Made by a program: the position numbers and the translations under genes. From Polynucleobacter ibericus (GTDB lineage: Bacteria > Pseudomonadota > Gammaproteobacteria > Burkholderiales > Burkholderiaceae), in contig NZ_CP061309.1 in NCBI RefSeq assembly GCF_018687955.1, forward strand, positions 925,564 to 989,563: DNA of 64,000 nucleotides, written 5' to 3'. The notes under the pieces were generated by a model. It made no database searches. It was given only the letters and a program-made list of their open reading frames with translations, and was not told the origin of the DNA. Of the stretch, positions 47,241-59,022 are shown piece after piece (the first letter of the stretch is position 1; each line of letters opens with the position of its first letter).

Positions 47241-49301
47241 CTAGCGAACAAAAGGCAGGTAAGCATACAAAACCCAGGCCAACAATACCGCCAAGCCCGC
47301 AATCATTGCGAAGGCGTAGTGATAAAGATAACCGGATTGCAAATGACGGATAACACCAGCAAAGCGCCCTACTGCATGCGCACTGCCATTAACAAAGAAA
47401 CCATCGATAACCTTCTGGTCTCCACGATGCCACAAGAAGCTACCGATCCAAATAAGACCCTTAGCAAATACAGCTTGGTTTATTTCATCGAGGTAATACT
47501 TGTTATCAAACAATTTCTTGATCGGTGCAAATGCTTCGGCAACTTTTCCTGGTAGTTTAGGAGCCCACAAATAACCAATAGCAGCAGTCAGCACACCTAG
47601 CACTACCAATAGCAATACTGGAGATGTGAAAGCATGAATAGCCATCGCAATCGGACCATGGAATTCATCTTCCAACTCTTTCATTACTGGATGACGAGCT
47701 ATATCAATAAAGATGGAGTCGCCAAAGAAAGTTCCAAATAACAATGGAGAAATTGTGTAGAAGCCAATGATTACAGAAGGAATCGCCAACAGAATCAAAG
47801 GCAAGGTCACAACAAATGGAGATTCATGTGGCTTCTGGCCTGGCGCTAAACCATGGTGAGCATGATCATCGCCCTGCTCTGCATGATCGTGGTGGTGATC
47901 GTGTGCATGTGCATCATCATGACCCCAACGTGCTTTACCGTGGAAGACATAGAAATACAAACGGAATGAATACAAGGCCGTTACAAAGACGCTTGCCATA
48001 ACAGCAAAGTAAGCAAATCCTGAGCCAGGAATATGGCTGGCTGCTACCGCTTCAATAATGGAGTCTTTTGAGTAGAAGCCAGAGAAAAATGGTGTACCTA
48101 CAAGAGCTAGGTTACCCAGCAGCATCATCAGGCAAGTTATTGGCATGTATTTCCAGAGACCGCCCATCTTACGCATGTCTTGTTCATGATGCATACCAAG
48201 AATCACGCTACCAGCAGCAAGGAACAATAAAGCCTTAAAGAATGCATGAGTCATCAGATGGAAGATGGCAACCGGATAAGCAGAAACACCCAGTGCTACT
48301 GTCATATAACCCAACTGGGACAAAGTTGAATAAGCAACTACGCGCTTGATGTCGTTTTGCACAATACCAAGGAAGCCCATAAAGAGCGCTGTGATGGAAC
48401 CAATCACCAAGATGAAACTTAATGCGGCATCAGACAACTCAAACAATGGAGACATACGTGACACCATGAAGATGCCGGCAGTAACCATCGTTGCCGCATG
48501 AATCAAAGCAGAGATCGGTGTTGGACCTTCCATCGAATCAGGCAGCCAAACATGCAATGGGAACTGAGCCGATTTACCCATTGCGCCAATAAACAAGCAA
48601 ATACAGGCCACAGTCATCAAGTTCCAGTTAGTTCCTGGCAGTGTTTGAGCGGCTAATGCTGAGTTCTGGGAAAAAATGACGTCATATTGCATTGATCCAG
48701 TACTGGCCAGCAAAATACCAATACCTAAGATGAAGCCAAAGTCACCTACACGATTTACCAAGAAAGCCTTCATATTGGCAAATACAGCTGACTGGCGCTC
48801 AAAGTAGAAACCAATCAATAGATAGGAAACTACGCCTACTGCCTCCCAACCAAAGAAGAGCTGCAAGAGGTTATTACTCATTACCAACATCAACATGGCA
48901 AAGGTAAATAAAGAAATATAGGAGAAGAAACGGTTGTAACCCTCTTCACCATGCATATAACCAATGGTATAGATATGCACCATGAGCGACACAAAAGTCA
49001 CTACGCACATCATCGTTGCAGTTAATGGATCAATGAGAAAACCAATATCTAAATTGAGCTCACCTAACTGCATCCAGCGGTATACGGTGCCATTGAAATA
49101 GAAGCCATCCATCACTTGCACTAAAACATTGCAAGACAGAACAAAAGCAATCGTCACACCCAAGATTGTTACAAACTGACTTGCGCCATGACCAATTTTG
49201 TTGCCACCAAGTTTTGTGCCAAAGAAACCAGCAATAATGGAGCCAACTAATGGCGCCAAAGGAATTGCGCAGAGTACAGGAATATTTAAGGTCAATTGCA
49301 T
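47241..49301 (-). CDS. nuoL: NADH-quinone oxidoreductase subunit L (with His-rich loop)
   Basis: The distal antiporter-like subunit, 686 residues, with the long lateral helix expected at the C-terminus. Conserved segments include LFFGWEAVGVVSYLLIGFYF and QFPLHVWLPDSMEGPTPISA. A hydrophilic loop at residues 461-483 contains ten histidines and several aspartates. The loop is absent or shorter in E. coli. It begins two bases after nuoK. Confidence 0.97.
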   Translation of the reverse strand: MQLTLNIPVLCAIPLAPLVGSIIAGFFGTKLGGNKIGHGASQFVTILGVTIAFVLSCNVLVQVMDGFYFNGTVYRWMQLGELNLDIGFLIDPLTATMMCVVTFVSLMVHIYTIGYMHGEEGYNRFFSYISLFTFAMLMLVMSNNLLQLFFGWEAVGVVSYLLIGFYFERQSAVFANMKAFLVNRVGDFGFILGIGILLASTGSMQYDVIFSQNSALAAQTLPGTNWNLMTVACICLFIGAMGKSAQFPLHVWLPDSMEGPTPISALIHAATMVTAGIFMVSRMSPLFELSDAALSFILVIGSITALFMGFLGIVQNDIKRVVAYSTLSQLGYMTVALGVSAYPVAIFHLMTHAFFKALLFLAAGSVILGMHHEQDMRKMGGLWKYMPITCLMMLLGNLALVGTPFFSGFYSKDSIIEAVAASHIPGSGFAYFAVMASVFVTALYSFRLYFYVFHGKARWGHDDAHAHDHHHDHAEQGDDHAHHGLAPGQKPHESPFVVTLPLILLAIPSVIIGFYTISPLLFGTFFGDSIFIDIARHPVMKELEDEFHGPIAMAIHAFTSPVLLLVVLGVLTAAIGYLWAPKLPGKVAEAFAPIKKLFDNKYYLDEINQAVFAKGLIWIGSFLWHRGDQKVIDGFFVNGSAHAVGRFAGVIRHLQSGYLYHYAFAMIAGLAVLLAWVLYAYLPFVR

Positions 49302-49303
49302 GA

Positions 49304-49612
49304 CTAGCCTTTAAGGTGGTCAAGATCTTCGGCATTAATGGTGTCAACCTTACGGAAGAGCACAACCAAAATTGCCAAGCCGATAGCCGCTTCAGCGGCT
49401 GCCACTGTCAAAATGAAGAATACGAATACTTGACCTGCCATATCACCCAGGTAATGCGAGAAGGCAACAAAGTTCATGTTCACTGCAAGAAGCATCAATT
49501 CGATTGCCATCAGCAATACGATCACATTCTTACGATTTAAGAAAATTCCAATAACGCTAGTTGCAAACAAAATTGCACTAAGCACTAAGTAATGAGCGAG
49601 GGTAATAGTCAT
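49304..49612 (-). CDS. nuoK: NADH-quinone oxidoreductase subunit K
   Basis: A 102-residue, three-helix subunit homologous to MrpC. Conserved glutamates lie in [20 protein letters not shown] and [17 protein letters not shown]. It overlaps nuoJ by four bases and is therefore coupled to it. Confidence 0.97.
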   Translation of the reverse strand: MTITLAHYLVLSAILFATSVIGIFLNRKNVIVLLMAIELMLLAVNMNFVAFSHYLGDMAGQVFVFFILTVAAAEAAIGLAILVVLFRKVDTINAEDLDHLKG

Positions 49613-50256
49613 TTCTTTTCCCCTCTTGTGTCTTGTTTTGCTGCCATATCAGAACCCATTTTCACCACACGCATACGATCTGCAGCAACAACGTTTACTT
49701 GTTCGTGAATATTCTGCGACTTTGAGTCCTTGCGATTGCGCAAAGTTAACGCAACAGCAGCAATAATTGCAACCAATAAGATTACGCCTGCAACTTCAAA
49801 CGCGTATACGTAATCAACGAAGATCAACATACCCAGAGCTTGCGTATTATTTGCCATCATTTCTTCTGGCATCGGCTGTACCGGAGCATTCGTGCCGATG
49901 AAGCTACGAATAATCACAATAGACAGCTCCAAAACAATCACCGCACCCATTAAGAATGCAACCGGTAGATACTTTTTGAAATCACGGCGCAGATGCTCTA
50001 AATCTAAGTCCAGCATCATAACCACGAAAAGGAATAGGACCATTACAGCGCCAACATAGACCAGAATCAAAGCTAGACTTAAGAACTCTGCTTTAAGCAA
50101 CATCCATAGTCCCGATGCGCAGAAGAAAGCCAGCACTAAGAACAATGCAGCATGAACTGGGTTGCGAGCGGTGATAACGCGCAATGCGGATATCACCAAG
50201 AGGCCTGCAAAGCCGTAAAAGAAAGCAGCAAATAAAGTAGAGGGATCGAATGTCAT
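49609..50256 (-). CDS. nuoJ: NADH-quinone oxidoreductase subunit J
   Basis: A 215-residue membrane subunit with five helices at the interface with the peripheral arm. The pi-bulge helix segment [20 protein letters not shown] is present near residue 60. The soluble tail is rich in charged residues. It overlaps nuoK. Confidence 0.96.
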   Translation of the reverse strand: MTFDPSTLFAAFFYGFAGLLVISALRVITARNPVHAALFLVLAFFCASGLWMLLKAEFLSLALILVYVGAVMVLFLFVVMMLDLDLEHLRRDFKKYLPVAFLMGAVIVLELSIVIIRSFIGTNAPVQPMPEEMMANNTQALGMLIFVDYVYAFEVAGVILLVAIIAAVALTLRNRKDSKSQNIHEQVNVVAADRMRVVKMGSDMAAKQDTRGEKK

Positions 50257-50276
50257 ATTAGTTCAGCTCGATTCGA

Positions 50277-50768
50277 TTAACGGTAAGGTGCATCAGCTGC
50301 ACGGTTAGCTGCGATATCTTTTTCATATTTATCGCCAACAGCTAGAAGCATGTCTTTAGTGAAATACAGATCGCCACGCTTATCACCGAAATATTCAAAG
50401 ATATTGGTTTCCACGATGGCGTCCACTGGACAAGCCTCTTCGCAAAAGCCGCAGAAAATACATTTAGTGAGGTCGATGTCATAACGACTAGTACGACGAG
50501 TACCATCATCGCGTTCAGCTGTTTCGATGGTAATTGCATAAGCCGGACAAACGGCTTCACATAACTTGCAGCCGATGCAACGCTCTTCACCATTCTCGTA
50601 ACGACGAAGTGCATGTAAGCCACGGAAGCGACTTGATAAAGGCGTCTTCTCTTCAGGGTATTGAACGGTAATCTTAGGCTTAAACAAATAACGACCAGTA
50701 ATAGACATACCAGTCAAAATGTCTTTAAGCATCAAGCTATCGAGGAATTGGGAAATTTTCTTAAACAT
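50277..50768 (-). CDS. nuoI: NADH-quinone oxidoreductase subunit I
   Basis: A 163-residue peripheral subunit carrying two [4Fe-4S] clusters (N6a, N6b) that pass electrons to NuoB. Cluster motifs [12 protein letters not shown] near residue 66 and [12 protein letters not shown] near 105 are intact. An amphipathic N-terminus anchors it at the membrane. Confidence 0.98.
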   Translation of the reverse strand: MFKKISQFLDSLMLKDILTGMSITGRYLFKPKITVQYPEEKTPLSSRFRGLHALRRYENGEERCIGCKLCEAVCPAYAITIETAERDDGTRRTSRYDIDLTKCIFCGFCEEACPVDAIVETNIFEYFGDKRGDLYFTKDMLLAVGDKYEKDIAANRAADAPYR

Positions 50769-50779
50769 GATTGGTCAAC

Positions 50780-51853
50780 TTATTTCCAAATATTCCATGG
50801 AGATACTACCCATGCGCCGATGACAACCACCCAGAATACCGAGATGGGAATAAAAATCTTCCAACCCAAACGCATAATTTGGTCATAGCGATAGCGCGGC
50901 AATGTTGCACGCAACCAAATGACACAAGATAAGAGGAAGAAGGTTTTACCAAATAACCAGAAAAAGCCTGGGATATCACGCAAGATTGGTAAGTCAACAA
51001 TAGGCAGCCAACCGCCTAAGAACATGATGGATGCAACAGCAGCAATCAAAATCATGTTCGCATACTCAGCCAAGAAGAACATGGCAAAAGACATGCCTGA
51101 ATACTCAACCATGTGACCAGCAACAATCTCTGACTCACCCTCAACCACGTCAAACGGGTGACGATTAGTTTCAGCTACGCCGGAGATAAAGTAAATCAGG
51201 AACATCGGGAGCAATGGCAACCAATTCCATGACAAGAAATTAAGACCCATATCGGCAAAGAAGCCCTGCTCTTGTGAAGCCACAATCGTGCTGAGATTTA
51301 ATGATCCTGAAGTAAGCAATACAGTAACCAAGGCAAAACCCATGGCAATCTCGTAAGAAATCATCTGGGCTGATGCACGCATTGCACCAAGGAATGGGTA
51401 TTTAGAGTTAGATGACCAACCAGCGAGGATCACACCATATACACCAATGGAAGAAATCGCCATGATGTAGAGAAGACCGGCATTAACGTCTGCCAACACC
51501 ATCTTCGCCTGAAACGGGATTACTGCCCAAGCTGCAAAAGCAGGCATGATCACCATGATTGGCGCTATGAAGTAAAGGACCTTACTTGCTTGCGCAGGAG
51601 CAATAATCTCTTTCATCAAGAGCTTTAGAGCATCGGCGATTGGTTGTAGAAGCCCTAGAGGACCTACGCGATTTGGCCCAAGACGAATATGCATCCAGCC
51701 AATCAGCTTTCTTTCCCAAAGGGTTAAGTAAGCTACACAACCAAACATTGGCAACACAATAATGACGATACGCACCAAAGCCCAAACCAATGGCCACAAA
51801 GAACCAAAAATGGCTTCACCTTGCGTGGTAACGAGGTTCAAGAAATTATCCAT
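50780..51853 (-). CDS. nuoH: NADH-quinone oxidoreductase subunit H
   Basis: A 357-residue membrane subunit of the quinone-binding chamber, about eight helices. Conserved [19 protein letters not shown] near residue 57 and the [20 protein letters not shown] loop near 228 line the quinone channel. It lies nine bases after nuoG. Confidence 0.98.
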   Translation of the reverse strand: MDNFLNLVTTQGEAIFGSLWPLVWALVRIVIIVLPMFGCVAYLTLWERKLIGWMHIRLGPNRVGPLGLLQPIADALKLLMKEIIAPAQASKVLYFIAPIMVIMPAFAAWAVIPFQAKMVLADVNAGLLYIMAISSIGVYGVILAGWSSNSKYPFLGAMRASAQMISYEIAMGFALVTVLLTSGSLNLSTIVASQEQGFFADMGLNFLSWNWLPLLPMFLIYFISGVAETNRHPFDVVEGESEIVAGHMVEYSGMSFAMFFLAEYANMILIAAVASIMFLGGWLPIVDLPILRDIPGFFWLFGKTFFLLSCVIWLRATLPRYRYDQIMRLGWKIFIPISVFWVVVIGAWVVSPWNIWK

Positions 51854-51861
51854 CTCTGACC

Positions 51862-54177
51862 TTATGCCTTACTAACAGTTACAGGGCCAAACATGGAACC
51901 CAATTTCGCACTAGCCATAGTGCCGGCAGAAATTCTGACAGCACCTGGCGCTAGATTTACTTCGAGTGTTGCTGGCATATCAACAGATTGAGACCCTTGA
52001 GTAACGCGCACAGCATCACCCTCTTTAAGTCCTAATTCAGCAAATATATTTTTATTCAAGCCCGCTTGATTGCCACGCTTCGCATCGCGTGTTAATTGCA
52101 ATGCTGGTGACCGACGAACAATTTGATCGCCGGCGTAAATGTTGACATCAGCCACTCGCTCAAGACCATTTGCTGGAGCCGTATTTCCATTAGCAATGGA
52201 AGTGGCTGAAGTTTTATTATTCAGGCGAGTGCAATAACCCTCATCCAAAGCCTCACCTAAAACTTCTTCAGGGGCATTAAATAAGAAGCCATCTAAGCCC
52301 AATAGACCACCCAGAACACGGAGCACCTTCCAGGCTGGACGTGAATCACCCAAAGGTTTCACGGATGGTTGAATTGTTTGAGCTCTTCCCTCTAGATTCA
52401 CAAAGGTAGAAACTGTCTCTGTAAATACCGAAATTGGCAGAATGACATCAGCCACCTCTAGCAAATCTGCACTCTTGTAGGCGCTCAATGCAATCACGGT
52501 ATGGGCCTTTGCTAAAGCAGCGCGAGCGGCAGCTGGATTAGGTAAATCTGCATCAGGCTCGATATTCATCAAGATCACTGCACGGCGATCACCGGAAAGC
52601 AATGAGTCTACGCCCACACCATTTGCATTTACCAAGGATGCGCCAACTGCATTTCCACCCACAGGTAAAAAGCCTAAGGCAGCACCCGTTTGTTCAGCAA
52701 TAAATTGTGAAATGACATGCAGATCAGAGGCATGTTGATGCGCAATGGCAGCAGAACCTAGCAATATGGAAGTGGTCTCGCCTGAGAGCAAGCCATCGGC
52801 GATCTTCTGTGCCGCAGGAGTTACTGAAATGTTTGGAGTGCCAGATGGTGCGCTGACTGATTTTGCTTTAGCTACTGCTTGAGCTACTTCACTTAATGCA
52901 TTTATCCAAGCGCTTGGAGCTGCAGAAATCCCGCTACTAGAGATTAACCAATCATCACCACCGGCATCAATACGCATTACATGTAAGCCACGTTTACTTG
53001 CGGTACGAATACGAGCAGCCAACACGGGCTGATCTTTACGCAAGAAACTACCAATCACCAATAAACGATCTAATTCATTTATTTTCGCAACAGGCATGCC
53101 GAGCCATGGAGCTGCAGCCGCAGAATTTACATCTGTTTGACGTAAGCGTGTTTCAACATGCTTAGAACCTAAACCGCGTACCATTTTTTGCAAGAGATGC
53201 AATTCCTCAGTGCTTGAAATTGGATGCGCTAAAGCGCCAATAGACTCTGGACCACTTTCTGCTGAAATTGTTTTCAGAGAATGGGCTACATAATCTAATG
53301 CTGATTGCCAATCTGTTTCCAGCCACTGACCGCCTTGCTTCACCATCGGTGTCGTTACACGGTCAGCACTATTTAAACCTTCATAGGAGAAGCGATCACG
53401 ATCGCTAATCCAGCATTCGTTAATTGCTTCATTTTCGAGAGCAACTACCCGCATCACCTTGTTAGCTTTTGTTTGAACAGTAGTGTTCGCACCTAAGCTG
53501 TCATGCGGACTTACGGAACGCTTACGACCTAATTCCCAGGTACGGGCTGCATAGCGGAATGGCTTGCTGGTTAATGCGCCAACTGGACACAAATCAATCA
53601 TGTTTCCAGATAGTTCTGAATCTACCGTTTGACCAACAAAGGTAGTGATCTCTGAATGCTCACCACGGTTAACCATACCTAATTCCATGACGCCGGCAAC
53701 TTCTTGTCCGAAGCGCACGCAACGTGTGCAGTGGATACAACGTGTCATCTCTTGCATAGAGATCAACGGACCTACATTCTTATGGAATACAACACGCTTC
53801 TCTTCGTCGTAGCGTGAGTTTGACTTGCCGTAACCAACAGCCAAGTCTTGTAATTGACATTCGCCACCCTGGTCGCAAATTGGGCAATCTAACGGGTGAT
53901 TAATTAAGAGAAACTCCATTACGGAGCGTTGTGCCTCAACTGCTTTAGCAGAATGGGTAAATACCTTCATGCCTTGTGTTACTGGTGTTGCACAAGCAGG
54001 CAAAGGTTTAGGCGCCTTCTCTACTTCGACTAAACACATGCGACAGTTAGCAGCAATGGATAACTTCTTGTGATAGCAGAAGTGAGGAACGTAGGTGCCG
54101 AGCTTGTTCGCGGCGTGCATCACCATCGAACCTTGCGGAACTTCTACTGCCTTACCATCTAATTCAATTTCTACCAT
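51862..54177 (-). CDS. nuoG: NADH-quinone oxidoreductase subunit G
   Basis: The 771-residue catalytic iron-sulfur subunit. The N-terminal 2Fe-2S ferredoxin domain has [20 protein letters not shown]. It is followed by the His-Cys3 4Fe-4S motif HCTRCVRFG and a large molybdopterin-oxidoreductase-like domain that holds no cofactor. ATG at 54177 gives MVEIELDGK as in relatives; the in-frame GTG two codons earlier is less likely. Confidence 0.96.
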   Translation of the reverse strand: MVEIELDGKAVEVPQGSMVMHAANKLGTYVPHFCYHKKLSIAANCRMCLVEVEKAPKPLPACATPVTQGMKVFTHSAKAVEAQRSVMEFLLINHPLDCPICDQGGECQLQDLAVGYGKSNSRYDEEKRVVFHKNVGPLISMQEMTRCIHCTRCVRFGQEVAGVMELGMVNRGEHSEITTFVGQTVDSELSGNMIDLCPVGALTSKPFRYAARTWELGRKRSVSPHDSLGANTTVQTKANKVMRVVALENEAINECWISDRDRFSYEGLNSADRVTTPMVKQGGQWLETDWQSALDYVAHSLKTISAESGPESIGALAHPISSTEELHLLQKMVRGLGSKHVETRLRQTDVNSAAAAPWLGMPVAKINELDRLLVIGSFLRKDQPVLAARIRTASKRGLHVMRIDAGGDDWLISSSGISAAPSAWINALSEVAQAVAKAKSVSAPSGTPNISVTPAAQKIADGLLSGETTSILLGSAAIAHQHASDLHVISQFIAEQTGAALGFLPVGGNAVGASLVNANGVGVDSLLSGDRRAVILMNIEPDADLPNPAAARAALAKAHTVIALSAYKSADLLEVADVILPISVFTETVSTFVNLEGRAQTIQPSVKPLGDSRPAWKVLRVLGGLLGLDGFLFNAPEEVLGEALDEGYCTRLNNKTSATSIANGNTAPANGLERVADVNIYAGDQIVRRSPALQLTRDAKRGNQAGLNKNIFAELGLKEGDAVRVTQGSQSVDMPATLEVNLAPGAVRISAGTMASAKLGSMFGPVTVSKA

Positions 54178-54209
54178 GCTCACTTTTAGATATCCCGTGC
54201 TCTAAATCT

Positions 54210-55508
54210 TTATAAAGGTTTCGCAGAATCTAAGCAGCGCTTATGTTCTACGTGATACGCAAATTCATCCATGTAATGCTTCAACATACCGCGTACTGGC
54301 ATCGCTGCTGCATCACCTAAAGCGCAAATCGTACGTCCCTGAATATTGGCTGCAACGTCATTGAGCAAATCCAAATCCTCTGGACGTCCTTCGCCATGTT
54401 CAATACGGTGAACAATGCGCCATAACCAACCAGTACCTTCACGACATGGGGTGCACTGACCACATGATTCTTCGTGATAGAAGTACGACAAGCGCTCCAA
54501 TGCGCGAACCATACAACGTGTTTCATTCATCACAATTACAGCGCCTGAGCCCAACATAGAGCCCGCTTTTGCGATGCTGTCGTAATCCATTGTCAGATCC
54601 ATCATCTGCGCCCCAGGAATTACTGGAGCAGAAGATCCACCAGGAATCACTGCCTTCAAAGCCTTGCCATCACGCATACCGCCAGCTAGCTTCAAAAGTT
54701 CTGCAAAAGGAGTGCCTAGTGGAATTTCGTAATTGCCCGGATGAACAACGTCACCAGAAACTGAATAAATCTTTGTTCCGCCGTTATTTGGTTTACCAAG
54801 ATCTAAATAGGCCTGACCACCAATTGCCAAGATGAATGGCACTGCTGCAAATGTTTCAGTGTTATTGATCGTAGTTGGTTTGCCATACAAACCAAAGCTA
54901 GCTGGGAACGGTGGCTTAAAGCGTGGCTGACCTTTTTTACCTTCCAATGACTCAAGCAAGGCTGTCTCTTCACCACAAATATAAGCACCCCAACCTGGCG
55001 AAGCATGTAACTGGAAAGAGAAATCACTACCTAAAATTTTGTCACCTAAGTACCCAGCAGCGCGAGCCTCTTCCAAGGCTTCTTCAAAGCGGGAATACAC
55101 TTCCCAGATTTCGCCGTGGATATAGTTGTAGCCAGTGGTAATACCCATGGTGTAAGCACCAATGATCATGCCTTCGATCAACGCATGTGGGTTGTAACGC
55201 ATGATGTCACGGTCTTTAAAAGTACCCGGCTCACCTTCGTCACTATTACAAACTAAATATTTTTGCCCTGGGAATTGGCGTGGCATAAAGCTCCACTTCA
55301 AACCCGTTGGGAAGCCTGCACCACCACGACCACGTAGTGATGACGCTTTTAATTCAGCAATGATGGAGTCCGGGGCAACTTTGTCGTTAATAAGACGACG
55401 AAGCTGTTGATAGCCACCGCGACTTTCGTAATCTTTTAAACGCCAATTGTCACCATTTAATCCGGCAAGGATCAAAGGCTTAATGTGACGATCGTGCAAG
55501 CTGGTCAT
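54210..55508 (-). CDS. nuoF: NADH-quinone oxidoreductase subunit F
   Basis: The NADH-oxidising subunit, 432 residues, with FMN and cluster N3. The glycine-rich [17 protein letters not shown] segment is near residue 60, the acidic [15 protein letters not shown] near 92, and N3 ligands in [15 protein letters not shown] near 348. It overlaps nuoE by four bases. Confidence 0.98.
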   Translation of the reverse strand: MTSLHDRHIKPLILAGLNGDNWRLKDYESRGGYQQLRRLINDKVAPDSIIAELKASSLRGRGGAGFPTGLKWSFMPRQFPGQKYLVCNSDEGEPGTFKDRDIMRYNPHALIEGMIIGAYTMGITTGYNYIHGEIWEVYSRFEEALEEARAAGYLGDKILGSDFSFQLHASPGWGAYICGEETALLESLEGKKGQPRFKPPFPASFGLYGKPTTINNTETFAAVPFILAIGGQAYLDLGKPNNGGTKIYSVSGDVVHPGNYEIPLGTPFAELLKLAGGMRDGKALKAVIPGGSSAPVIPGAQMMDLTMDYDSIAKAGSMLGSGAVIVMNETRCMVRALERLSYFYHEESCGQCTPCREGTGWLWRIVHRIEHGEGRPEDLDLLNDVAANIQGRTICALGDAAAMPVRGMLKHYMDEFAYHVEHKRCLDSAKPL

Positions 55509-56011
55509 GCTGCTTTCCCTTCTGCACGTAATTCATTTAACAATGCATCAATCTTTTCTTTGCTCATGAAGCTGCACATACGCTTGTCATTCACCAACAT
55601 AACCGGTGAATCGCCACAAGCTCCCATACACTCACCCTCTTTCAGAGTAAATGTGCCACATGGAGTCGTTTCGTTGTAGCCAATACCAAGCGTTTCTTTT
55701 AAATACGTTGCAGCTGTTTCACCATGAGTTAATTGGCAAGGCAAATTTGTACAAATCACTAATTTATACTTGCCAATTTTTTTAGTGTTGTACATGTTGT
55801 AGAAAGTAGCTACTTCATCTACAGCAATAGTCGGCATTTCTAAAATTTGCGCAATGGTTTCGATCACTTCAGGCGAAACCCAACCCACCTCAGTTTGGGC
55901 AGCAATTAAGCAAGCCATCACAGCAGATTGTTTGTGCTCTGGTGGATACTTGGCGATATTGCGATGAATATCAGCCATTGTTTTATCAGACAGTTGAAGA
56001 GTCGTAGTCAT
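55505..56011 (-). CDS. nuoE: NADH-quinone oxidoreductase subunit E
   Basis: A 168-residue thioredoxin-like subunit with a 2Fe-2S cluster (N1a). Cysteines lie in CTNLPCQL near residue 85 and in [12 protein letters not shown] near 124. Coupled to nuoF. Confidence 0.97.
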   Translation of the reverse strand: MTTTLQLSDKTMADIHRNIAKYPPEHKQSAVMACLIAAQTEVGWVSPEVIETIAQILEMPTIAVDEVATFYNMYNTKKIGKYKLVICTNLPCQLTHGETAATYLKETLGIGYNETTPCGTFTLKEGECMGACGDSPVMLVNDKRMCSFMSKEKIDALLNELRAEGKAA

Positions 56012-56034
56012 TAAATATTCCTTGGCACGCCTAA

Positions 56035-57288
56035 TTAGCGGTCAATCTCCCCGAACACAATATCTTGGGTACCAATGATGGTTACCGCATCAGCCAACAT
56101 GTGGCCACGTGACATTTCATCCATCGCTGACAGATGTACAAATCCTGGCGCACGAATTTTCATGCGATATGGTTTGTTGGCACCATCAGAAATTAAGTAA
56201 ATACCGAACTCGCCTTTAGGATGCTCAACCGCTGAATAAGCCTCGCCATCAGGAACGTGGATGCCTTCAGTAAATAATTTGAAATGGTGAATCAACTCTT
56301 CCATATTGGTTTTCATATCCACACGCTTCGGCGGAGAAACCTTATGGTTATCGCTCATGACAGGGCCTGGATTTGCTTTTAACCAAGCTACGCACTGTTT
56401 GATGATGCGATTTGATTGACGCATTTCTTCCATGCGCACTAAATAACGATCATAAGAATCGCCATTGACGCCAACCGGAATATCAAAATCCAAGCGGTCA
56501 TAAACTTCATATGGTTGTTTCTTACGCAAATCCCACTCAATACCTGAACCGCGTAACATTGGGCCAGTGAAACCGAGCTGCAAAGCGCGCTCTGGTGTCA
56601 CGATACCGATATTGACTAAGCGCTGCTTCCAAATACGGTTATCAGTTAAGAGATTGCAGTATTCATCTACATTGGCATCAAAACCATTAGTGAACTGCTC
56701 AATGAAATCAAGCAAGGTACCGCTGCGATTTTCATTCAAACGTTTGATGGCAGACGCACTACGAATCTTATTCTTGCTGTACTGTGCCATTTGATCAGGC
56801 AGATCGCGATACACACCGCCTGGACGATAGTATGCAGCGTGCATACGAGCACCAGATACCGCTTCGTACATATCAAAAATATCTTCACGATCGCGGAAAG
56901 CGTACAAGAACACAGCCATGGCACCAACGTCTAGGCCATGACAACCAATCCAGAGCAAGTGATTCAATAAACGGGTTAACTCGTCATACATCACGCGGAT
57001 GTACTGAGCGCGCAACGGAACATCGACTTGCAGCAACTTTTCAATTGCCATCACGTAAGCGTGTTCATTGGACATCATCGATACATAGTCCAAGCGATCC
57101 ATATATGGAACGTTTTGAATCCAAGTACGTGTCTCTGCTAATTTTTCTGTAGCGCGATGCAATAAGCCGATATGCGGATCAGCACGCTGAATTACCTCAC
57201 CATCAAGCTCGAGCACTAAACGTAATACGCCGTGCGCTGCAGGATGCTGGGGACCGAAATTGAGGGTGTAGTTCTTAATTTGTGCCAT
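56035..57288 (-). CDS. nuoD: NADH-quinone oxidoreductase subunit D
   Basis: The 49-kDa-type subunit, 417 residues, related to NiFe-hydrogenase large subunits, forming the quinone site with Nuo[21 protein letters not shown] at residues 10-29 is the quinone-site loop. It is separate from nuoC here, three bases after it, unlike the fused E. coli NuoCD. Confidence 0.98.
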   Translation of the reverse strand: MAQIKNYTLNFGPQHPAAHGVLRLVLELDGEVIQRADPHIGLLHRATEKLAETRTWIQNVPYMDRLDYVSMMSNEHAYVMAIEKLLQVDVPLRAQYIRVMYDELTRLLNHLLWIGCHGLDVGAMAVFLYAFRDREDIFDMYEAVSGARMHAAYYRPGGVYRDLPDQMAQYSKNKIRSASAIKRLNENRSGTLLDFIEQFTNGFDANVDEYCNLLTDNRIWKQRLVNIGIVTPERALQLGFTGPMLRGSGIEWDLRKKQPYEVYDRLDFDIPVGVNGDSYDRYLVRMEEMRQSNRIIKQCVAWLKANPGPVMSDNHKVSPPKRVDMKTNMEELIHHFKLFTEGIHVPDGEAYSAVEHPKGEFGIYLISDGANKPYRMKIRAPGFVHLSAMDEMSRGHMLADAVTIIGTQDIVFGEIDR

Positions 57289-57291
57289 GAC

Positions 57292-57891
57292 TTAAACCGG
57301 ACCTCCGTACTGCTCTTCACGAACAATGCGTGGAGTAATTTCTCGAGCCTCAATCGTGACTGGCTGATAGACAACGCGCTTTAACTCTGGGTCATAACGC
57401 ATTTCTACGTTGCCGCTGATTGGGAAATCTTTTCTGAATGGATGGCCAATAAAGCCGTAGTCCGTCAGAATACGGCGCAGATCATCGTGACCATCAAACA
57501 AGATACCGTAGAGGTCAAAAGCCTCACGCTCAAACCAATTAGCAGAACTCCAAACTGGAGTAATAGAAGCAACTAAAGGATAGCTATCATCTGGAGCGAA
57601 TACGCGAACACGCAAGCGCCAGTTATGCTCTAAGGACAATAAATGACTTACAACAGCAAAACGCTGGCCAGACCATGCGCCATCGCGGAAGTCTTGATAG
57701 TCAACGCCACATAAGTCGATCAATTGCTCAAAAGCAAGAGAAGGATCATCACGCAAGAGCATGGATGACTCAAAGTAAGTATCTGCATTCACAACAACAG
57801 TTACTTCGCCTAAGGCAATCTCAACAGACTGAATGCGCTTACCGAGAACTTTCTCAAGATTAGCGGCTAGTTGAACTAAACGATCAGACAT
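57292..57891 (-). CDS. nuoC: NADH-quinone oxidoreductase subunit C
   Basis: The 30-kDa-type subunit, 199 residues. The signature [20 protein letters not shown] followed by RRILTDYGF near residue 118 is intact. It stabilises the peripheral arm and binds no cofactor. Confidence 0.97.
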   Translation of the reverse strand: MSDRLVQLAANLEKVLGKRIQSVEIALGEVTVVVNADTYFESSMLLRDDPSLAFEQLIDLCGVDYQDFRDGAWSGQRFAVVSHLLSLEHNWRLRVRVFAPDDSYPLVASITPVWSSANWFEREAFDLYGILFDGHDDLRRILTDYGFIGHPFRKDFPISGNVEMRYDPELKRVVYQPVTIEAREITPRIVREEQYGGPV

Positions 57892-57894
57892 TGA

Positions 57895-58377
57895 TTAAGC
57901 CTTTCGCGCAATAGTGCTAGTGCGAGCGATCTTGGATTGCAACTGAATGATTCCATAGATCAATGCTTCCGCAGTTGGAGGGCATCCAGGCACATAAATG
58001 TCAACTGGCACAATGCGATCGCAACCGCGAACTACTGAATAAGAGTTATGGTAGTAACCACCGCCATTGGCACAAGAACCCATTGAAATTACCCAACGTG
58101 GTTCTGGCATTTGATCGTAAACCTTGCGCAGTGCTGGAGCCATCTTGTTACACAAGGTACCTGCAACAATCATCAAGTCTGATTGGCGTGGGGATGGGCG
58201 GAAAACTACACCGAAGCGATCTAGGTCATAACGAGAAGCGCCCGCATGCATCATCTCAACCGCACAACAAGCCAGACCAAAGGTCATTGGCCATAAAGAA
58301 CCATTACGCGTCCAGTTAATTAACTGATCCGCAGTGGTGGTTACAAAACCTTCTTTAAGTACGCCTTCTAATGCCAT
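57895..58377 (-). CDS. nuoB: NADH-quinone oxidoreductase subunit B
   Basis: A 160-residue subunit holding terminal cluster N2. Cysteines are in [13 protein letters not shown] near residue 35, [12 protein letters not shown] near 100 and [12 protein letters not shown] near 130. The ATG at 58377 ([11 protein letters not shown]) is chosen; longer readings run into nuoA. It lies five bases after nuoA. Confidence 0.97.
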
Positions 58378-58382
58378 ATCTA

Positions 58383-58742
58383 TCACTCCCAGTCGAGAGC
58401 GCCCTTTTTCCAGATATATACAAATCCCACAATGAATTCCAAGAGGAATATCACCATAGAGGCGTAGCCAAGCCATCCAATATCACGCAGAGCAACACCC
58501 CATGGAAATAGGAAAGCGGTCTCAAGGTCAAACAGAATGAAAAGGATTGCGACTAAGTAGTAACGCACGTCAAACTTCATGCGCGCATCTTCGAAAGCTT
58601 CAAAACCGCACTCATAAGGAGAGAGTTTTTCAGCGTCAGGCTTCGAAGGAGCCAAAATTTTTCCGAGGAACATGGGGACTAATCCCACCCCAATACCTAC
58701 GAGGATAAAAAGTAGAACAGGAAAGTAATTAGCGAGATTCAA
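58383..58742 (-). CDS. nuoA: NADH-quinone oxidoreductase subunit A (TTG start)
   Basis: A 119-residue three-helix membrane subunit. The loop [20 protein letters not shown] includes the conserved cysteine. The start is TTG at 58742, six bases after AGGG, giving [11 protein letters not shown]; no ATG exists near the conserved N-terminus. First gene of the 14-gene operon, 109 bases after tRNA-Leu. Confidence 0.95.
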
Positions 58743-58851
58743 AATAGCCCTGATTCGTTTGTCCGGTAATTCCCAAAAGCAACAAATTATTAATTATTCC
58801 ACTACATAAAGCATTGATTTAGAGCAAAAACCCTTATTAATACTTCTTATT

Positions 58852-58936
58852 TGGTGCCGACGGCGAGACTCGAACTCGCACAGCCTAAGCCACTACCCCC
58901 TCAAGATAGCGTGTCTACCAATTTCACCACGTCGGC
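58852..58936 (-). tRNA. tRNA-Leu (anticodon GAG)
   Basis: The minus strand forms a type II cloverleaf: acceptor GCCGACG pairs with CGTCGGC, anticodon stem CTATC/GGTAG holds loop TTGAGGG (anticodon GAG), a long variable arm follows, and CCA is encoded at 58852-58854. It reads CUC/CUU. It lies between secG and nuoA, with no clear terminator on either side. Confidence 0.97.
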
Positions 58937-59022
58937 ATCTTGCAAAACCCATCAATTCTACTGCATTGCACAACATCACCACCCCATTTTTGAGGCAGCC
59001 AAATCCGTAAAAACCTACTTTT

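Noticed and set aside
58378..58476. N-terminal extension of nuoB
   Set aside because: It lies in nuoA coding sequence; the conserved [11 protein letters not shown] start is at 58377.
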